A stretch of 64,000 nt of DNA from the NCBI GenBank assembly GCA_035048815.1, contig JAUCBN010000047.1, positions 10,072,001-10,136,000 of the forward strand. The letters run 5' to 3'. The stretch comes from Abelmoschus esculentus. Its lineage: Eukaryota; Streptophyta; Magnoliopsida; Malvales; Malvaceae. Within the stretch, counting starts at the first letter, position 1. Each line of letters begins with the position of its first letter. Under the pieces are notes generated by a model, which saw only the letters and a list, made by a program, of their open reading frames with translations, was not told the DNA's origin and did no database searches. Of the stretch, positions 58,723 to 64,000 are shown one piece after another. The position numbers and the translations under genes were made by a program.

Positions 58723-60055
58723 TTGTCGCGTGTCAAAAATGCGCGTCTAGTGCAAGCGGACACATCGCAAGTAATAAATGATAAGTATGTTATCGAGTTA
58801 TCGTCTCCTTAGGGACTGGTATACTTACTATGCTTCCTTTATCTTCTTGATCTGTAGAAAGATAAAAACACAAGTGAGTTGGTGTGATTTATTTAAACTA
58901 AAATAATTGAATAAAAATAAAGAGTCGAAATATTAGAGAGAAAGATGGGCCAGGATCCAGTTGTATTGTATTGTGGACTTGATTGACTTGTCTTTATCCA
59001 ATGCAATCGCATATTTCTGCCTCGGCAGCATTGCAGTTTACTGCCTGGGCAGCGATAACGCTGTCTGCCGCGACAATCCCTTGCTCGTGGGCAGACTTTA
59101 CCAAAGTTCGGCAAAGTGTCCTTGAATGACTCCGCTTATCCCTAAGTCAGAGTGCTGTTGATGACTAGTCCTTGATGATACCTCCCGGCGTGAACCAATT
59201 ATACTCACCAACCAATCTCACACTTCTTTTAGCCGCTGAAACTCTTAACCTATCCCTAGGCCGAGTTAGTATTTCGCGATTGAAACACCGTACTTACCCC
59301 TTTCATGAATCTAACTCTCCCGAGCTTAGATAAATGGATTACTCATAAACTTCCCTCCCAGGCTTGAATGCAAGAACAAGGAATAATAAAGGATAAGCAA
59401 ACCTTGATAATCTTTATTGCATTGAATAAAAGACAAATTACAATCTCTTCTCACAAATACTCCACAACCTTCACCTAAACCCTATGAAGGTTTTAGAACA
59501 TGATGGAAAGGAAAGAAACAAGAGTAGAAGTCGGCTCTCCCTAAGTATTTCGATCTATGATACATTGAGTGGCTAGGTCTTTATATAGGCTAGACCTAGG
59601 GCAAACCTTTCCTAAGTAGAATACAACTTGGAGTAGGGGACAAATCAAGTACATAATAATATTATATTTCCAAGTTTGAATTCGGCTAAGGGGGCTTTCC
59701 CGCGTGGTCTTCCTTTGGGCTTTTCCTTGTGCTAGCCAATTCTGATTCTTGGGCTTCAAGCCCAAACACGTTCCTTAGATTTTTGTCTTTCCATCGCCTA
59801 TCACTTTGCTTCCTGTCTTCCTGCTGCTGCCTCGGCATCAGGTCCTGCCTCGGCCTTGTCTCTGCCGCGGCAATGGTTTTCTTGCACATATATGAAAACG
59901 CAGTAAAACATGCCTTTTTTCTATAAATATTATCTATTTAAGTATAACTTCTAAATATATCACATTAAGCACATGCATTGGTTCAAGTGGGTGAATATTT
60001 GGTGATAAATGCCGATAAAAGGAGTAGAAAATGATAGTGTGTTGAGCACTTATCA
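58723..60055 (-). mobile_element. Solo LTR of the same family in the leader
   Basis: 1333 bp, complete from TGTCGCG to TTATCA on plus, with exact CCAGT at 58718-58722 and 60056-60060. It sits between the primer site and gag of the inner element. Confidence 0.95.
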
Positions 60056-60059
60056 CCAG

Positions 60060-60077
60060 TCCCCGGCAACGGCGCCA
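60060..60077 (-). promoter_or_regulatory. Primer binding site, tRNA-Asp, inner element
   Basis: On minus TGGCGCCGTTGCCGGGGA, identical to that at 45171-45188, six bases from the 5' LTR. Confidence 0.95.
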
Positions 60078-60083
60078 AAAACT

Positions 60084-61407
60084 TGTCGCGTGTCAAAAGT
60101 GCGCATTCAGTTTAAGTGGACACATCGCAAGTAATAAGTGATAAGTATATTATCGAGTTATCGTCTCCTCAGGGACCGGTATACTTAATATGCTTTCTTC
60201 ACCTCCTTGTTCTGTTGAAAGATAAAAACACAAATAAGTTGATTTGATTTATCTAAACTAAAATAACTAAAATAAAAGTAAAGGATTGAAATAGTAGAGA
60301 GAGATGGGCTAGGATCCAGTTGTGTCGTATTGTGGAATTGATTGACTTGTCTCTGTCCAATGCAATCGTATATCACTGCCTCAGCAGCACTGCAGTTTAC
60401 TGCCTGGGCAGCGATAACATTGTCTGCCGCGGCAATTCCTTGCTCGTGGGCAGACTTTACCACAGTTCGGCAAAGTGTCCTTGAATGACTCCGCTTATCC
60501 CTAAGTCGGAGTGCTGTTGATGACTAGTCCTTGATGATACCTCCCGGCGTGAACCAATTATACTCACCAACCAATCTCACACTTCTTTTAGCCGCTGAAA
60601 CTCTTAACCTATCCCTAGGCCGAGTTAGTATTTCGCGATTGAAACACCGTACTTATCTCTTTCGTGAATCTAACCCTCCCGAGCTTAGATAAATGGATGA
60701 TTCACAATATCCTCTCCCGAGCTCAATTTTGAAAACAAAGAATAACAAAGGATAAGCAAACCTTGATAACTTTATTGCATTGAATGAAACACAAAGTACA
60801 ATCTCCTCTCACAAATACTCTACAACCTTCACCTAATCCCTAAGAAGGTTTAGAACATGATGGAGAGGAAAGAAACAAGAGTAGAAGTCGGCTCTCTCCC
60901 TAGGTATTTCGTGTTTTGTACATTGGGTGGCTAGGTCTTTATATAGGCTAAACCTAGGGTAAACCTTTCCTAAGTAGAGTACAACTTGGAGTAGGGAACA
61001 AGTCACGTACATATTAATAATATATTTCCAAGTTTATATTCGGCTAAGGGGCTTTCCCGCGTGGTCTTTCTTTGGGCTTTTTCTTGTGCTAACTAGCTCC
61101 GATTCATGGGTTTCAAGTCCAGACACGTTCCTTGGATATTTGTCTTTCCATCGCCTATAATCTTGCTTCCTGTCTTTCTGCTGCTGCCTCGACATCAGGT
61201 CCTGCCTCGGCCTTGTCTCTGCCGCGACACTGGTTCTCCTGCACAGATATGAAAACACAGTAAAACGTGCTTTTTTCTATAAATATTATCTATATGAGTA
61301 TAACTTCTAAATATATCACATTGAGTGCATGCATTGGTCCGAGTGGGTGTATATTTGGTAATTAATGCCCATAAAAGGAGTAAAAAGTGATAGTGTATCA
61401 CTTATCA
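60084..61407 (-). repeat. 5' LTR of inner element
   Basis: 1324 bp. The outer end has a small deletion (GTGTATCACTTATCA where others have GTGTGTTGAGCACTTATCA). Otherwise very close to the 3' LTR at 51875 in the stretches I compared. Confidence 0.95.
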
Positions 61408-61412
61408 ACAAT

Positions 61413-62914
61413 TTTTGTCCTTGGCCTTGCTGCCGATTGCTTTGTTCTTGGTGAGGGCGATGGTTGAGCTTTTGCTTGCCGGGGCGGTTGGACTCTTGTG
61501 GGTGGTGTCCGTTGCATTGGAGCCTCTACTTCTTCTTCTTCTTCTACGTCGGCCATCTCTTCGGTTATCATTATGCCCGTTCCACCTTCCATTGCTGTGG
61601 CTGCCTCGGTATGGTGTGTACTCGGTCCGACGGTGGTTGAGCTCTGGTGCACATAGGCATCTATCTCAGCTGATAGACTACCCATGATGATTGGGGATCG
61701 TGGTGGAGTGCTGAAGACTTCCCTCCGCTTGGATGGTCTTCTGCTGGCAGATGATGCCGCGGCAGAGTCTGATGCCCTAGATGGGCCGTCAACATGATAT
61801 TATGGTGGAGGGCCCGCATGGAAGAACGACCTTGGTCCTCCCGGCGCTGGTGTAGTCTCGTTGTAAGGGGCTGTTGTGACAAACATATTGCTGGGAAATT
61901 CTGGAAATTGCGCCCCTTGGTCTGGAAAAGCATGGAGCATCATTTGGGCTAATGTGCCGTTGAAATCTCTTTGATACTCCATGTATCTTTGTTGCCTTAG
62001 GTTCATCGCTGCCATCCTTTGCAAAATCTCCTGGTACGGGTCTGCTGCGGCAGAGGTGTGGGCAGTGTCTGGTATGTCTGCCGTGTACTGGCCCCGGCAG
62101 CTGTATCAGCAGTGAACTGCTGTGGCGTTGCTTGGACTGGCTCTGCCTGCGTGATCTACATGACTTTGTGACAAAAGTCTCTGGTCCATCCTCGCCTTTG
62201 GGGAGTGTATTCGTCTGTATCTTCTATTGGTACACCTGCGGCAACACACAAACCGGTGATCAAACATGGGAAATATAATGGTCCTCTATCCTTGTTACCA
62301 CATTCGTGAATTTCACGTAAGATGATCTCTCCGACATTTATGGTCCTTTTGTTGATGATCGATTGTATAAGCACCAATCTCTTCCGGTCCACCGTGCTAT
62401 CGTGGGATGTGGGGATGAGGCGTCGCTTGACAAAGGTGTTCCACAGTTTGGCCTCGGGCTTTAGGCTTTGCCTTGTTACGGATCCTCTATGGGTACCGGT
62501 TTCCCATGGAGTATTCACGTAACAACGGTCTTCTTTGATTAACTCATAATCCTCGACAGTGATGTCCTCCTTGAATTCAGCGTGAACATCACTGTTCGGA
62601 GTGAGGCCGTAGAAATCGTTGATGGTCTCGGCATCTAACTGGACAGGCCTGCCGCGGTAGTGAACAAAGAGGGAATCTTTGCTGGGCCCGTGCGCATAGA
62701 ATTCCCGCACGATGGTTGCGTTTTCCTGGGCAGGTTGGAGAAAGAAAATTTCCCAATCTTGGTACTTGATTCTATCAAAGAGATAATGCTCGATACTGTA
62801 GTTTTCATCATCCGAATGTTGGAAGCCTTGTTCTTCCCACAATTGCCGGGCAATGAAAGACCGGTTGAAACGGTCTTCACCATTGGCTGGGGCAAATCGC
62901 TTGTAAGTGGCCAT
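61413..62914 (-). pseudogene. ORF2-ORF3 of the host element
   Basis: Starts MATYKRFAPANGEDRF and stays open for about 252 residues through GGTCCATCC-encoded RRGWTRDFCHKVM, then TAG where the inner copy has CAG. It continues in frame through PVQATPQQFTAD, with frame changes in ORF3 near 61800, to RPRTKIV, where the inner element is inserted; the last residues are at 51869-51845. This is the best preserved N-terminal domain of the family here, and it overlaps no other gene. Function unknown. Confidence 0.75.
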
Positions 62915-63075
62915 CAATATTGTGAGAGATTTATTTCTTGGAGATTTTTCTTGGAAAAAATCTAAGAATTTCACGAAGAATTGTGAGTAGGCAGAGAGTA
63001 TTATGAGAGTAAGATTGTAAGGAATTCTAAAGAAAACAAGAAAGCAAGGGTGAATAGTTCAACAGGAAGGGGTTT

Positions 63076-63083
63076 CTTATATA
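63076..63083 (-). promoter_or_regulatory. Internal TATA box before host ORF2
   Basis: TATATAAG on minus, 162 bp before the ATG at 62914, inside the same GAGGCCTATATAAG context as the other copies. Confidence 0.55.
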
Positions 63084-63470
63084 GGCCTCGGCCTTGTGAC
63101 CGTTTGAATCCACTAGCCGTTTTGTAGCCGTTATTCTTTACTATCGTTTCCTTTTCTGCCGTGGCAGGAATCTCGGTAGACTAGCCGTTACACTGTTCTG
63201 ACCGTTGAAACTGCTGCAGCTCTGGTACTGTTTTCTGCCTCGGCAGAGTTCCTGCTGTGAACTATTTCTCCTTTATTCTTGCTTATTATCCTAAATAAAA
63301 ATTAAACACACAAAAAGAAAAGTACTTAAAGCAAAAACAAAAAATAAAAATAAACTAAACTAATCCTAATATAATAATGAGAAAAAGGGAGGAGATCATG
63401 TTACTGGTGGAGTGCATGCAAATGCATCTCCCAAGATGATTCTCTCTTGTTGGCCAGAATTATAAATCGG

Positions 63471-64000
63471 TTATGGGCCACTCCCTTTTGCTGTGTGTCG
63501 ATCCATCTTGAACTTGATCTTTTTGCCAAATAACCTACCGAGCAGACTGTCAAGGCAGGATATTTTTGTGTCTACTGTGTGGATGGCCTTGCACTCTTCT
63601 GGACCATCGTATTTTTTTAAGTTATGGAATGCATTGAGTTTGACTTGTTGGTCATTAACCCTCATTGTCAACTCTCCTTTTTCCACATCAATTAAGGTGC
63701 GTCCAGTTGCAAGGAAAGGTCTCCCTAGGATGATCGGTGCATTATCATCTGCTTTACAATCAAGGACAAGAAAGTCAGCAGGAAAAATAAATTTATCGAC
63801 TCTTACCAGTATGTCCTCGATTTTGCCTTCGGGTTGCACATATGATCTATCCGCTAGTTGGAGCATAACTGTTGTAGGTTTTGCCCTTCCTATTCCAAGC
63901 TTTTGGAAGACAGATTTGGGCATTAGATTGATGCTTGCTCCAAGGTCGCATAGGGCCTTACCTTCATAACTTTTACCTATCTCACAAGGTATGATAAAGC
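63471..64000 (-). pseudogene. Aspartic protease part of host gag-protease
   Basis: Reads ALCDLGASINLMPKSVF, LADRSYVQPEGKI, ADFLVLDCKADDNAPI and ILGRPFLATGRTLIDV in one open frame up to the stop at 63471. Upstream gag lies outside the window. As in the inner element, no reverse transcriptase follows: 556 bp of spacer lead to ORF2. Confidence 0.85.

Larger units (their letters stand above)
51875..61407 (-). mobile_element. Full-length non-autonomous Athila-like element
   Basis: 9533 bp including a 1.3-kb solo LTR; about 8.2 kb without it. Exact duplication ACAAT at 51870-51874 and 61408-61412. From right to left: 5' LTR, tRNA-Asp site, (solo LTR), gag-protease, spacer with internal TATA box, ORF2-ORF3, structured 3' region, 3' LTR. 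There is no reverse transcriptase, RNase H or integrase. The 3' LTR lacks the last 7 bp (CGCGACA). Confidence 0.95.
50152..64000 (-). mobile_element. Minus-strand Athila-like host element (runs off edge)
   Basis: Its 3' LTR is 50152-51472, followed to the right by a shortened 3' region and the ORF3 stop. It is then interrupted by the element at 51875-61407 and resumes with ORF3, ORF2 and protease to the window edge. Removing the inner element and one ACAAT restores RPRTKIV-TSSSSESL. The left end lies in a plus-strand LTR of the same family. Pol is absent between protease and ORF2. Confidence 0.9.

Overview
The window is nuclear DNA of a flowering plant, probably a eudicot. The evidence is: AT-rich sequence; one intact plant-type SUVH histone-methyltransferase-like gene; remains of a SICKLE-like gene; plant LTR retrotransposons primed by tRNA-Asp and initiator tRNA-Met; and Stowaway, hAT and Mutator-type MITEs. 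I cannot name the species. No tRNA or rRNA gene, organelle DNA or CRISPR array was recognised.

Layout. (1) 1-9.4 kb: a minus-strand Ty3/gypsy element (initiator-Met primer site, gag) is split by an array of three LTRs and two internal fragments of an Athila-like retrotransposon; the whole array has a single 5-bp target duplication. (2) 9.4-20.3 kb: LTR-like remnants, a Stowaway MITE, a hairpin minisatellite and a complete but decayed Ty1/copia element sitting inside an older GGCGC-rich repeat. (3) 20.3-28.9 kb: the gene island, with a SICKLE-like pseudogene, a 3-kb repeat-bounded element in its upstream region, and the intact SUVH1/SUVH3-type gene on the minus strand. (4) 28.9-40.4 kb: AT-rich DNA with several fold-back or terminal-inverted-repeat MITEs, four of them with exact or near-exact target duplications. 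(5) 40.4-64 kb: nested retrotransposons. A decayed plus-strand gypsy element is split by an Athila-like element (duplication CTGAG), is then truncated and fused to the 3' end of another Athila-like copy, whose LTR is cut by a minus-strand copy. That copy is itself split by a further one (duplication ACAAT), which carries a solo LTR (duplication CCAGT) a few bases from its primer site.

The Athila-like family is the most interesting content. Its two best copies encode gag plus protease and a separate plant-transposon-protein-type ORF, but both lack reverse transcriptase, RNase H and integrase at the same place, so they look like members of a non-autonomous family mobilised in trans. Its non-coding DNA is unusually structured. 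A TGCC-NN-GGCA palindrome recurs about five times per LTR and again upstream of an internal TATA box. A hairpin with an AGGA loop followed by a polypurine-like tract occurs twice per element with different stems. A trio of hairpins with compensatory stem changes lies between them.

Except for the SUVH gene, every recognisable coding region carries stops, frameshifts or truncations. The SUVH gene is therefore the only probable functional host gene. Boundaries backed by target duplications are firm; calls on lone LTR-like remnants are tentative.
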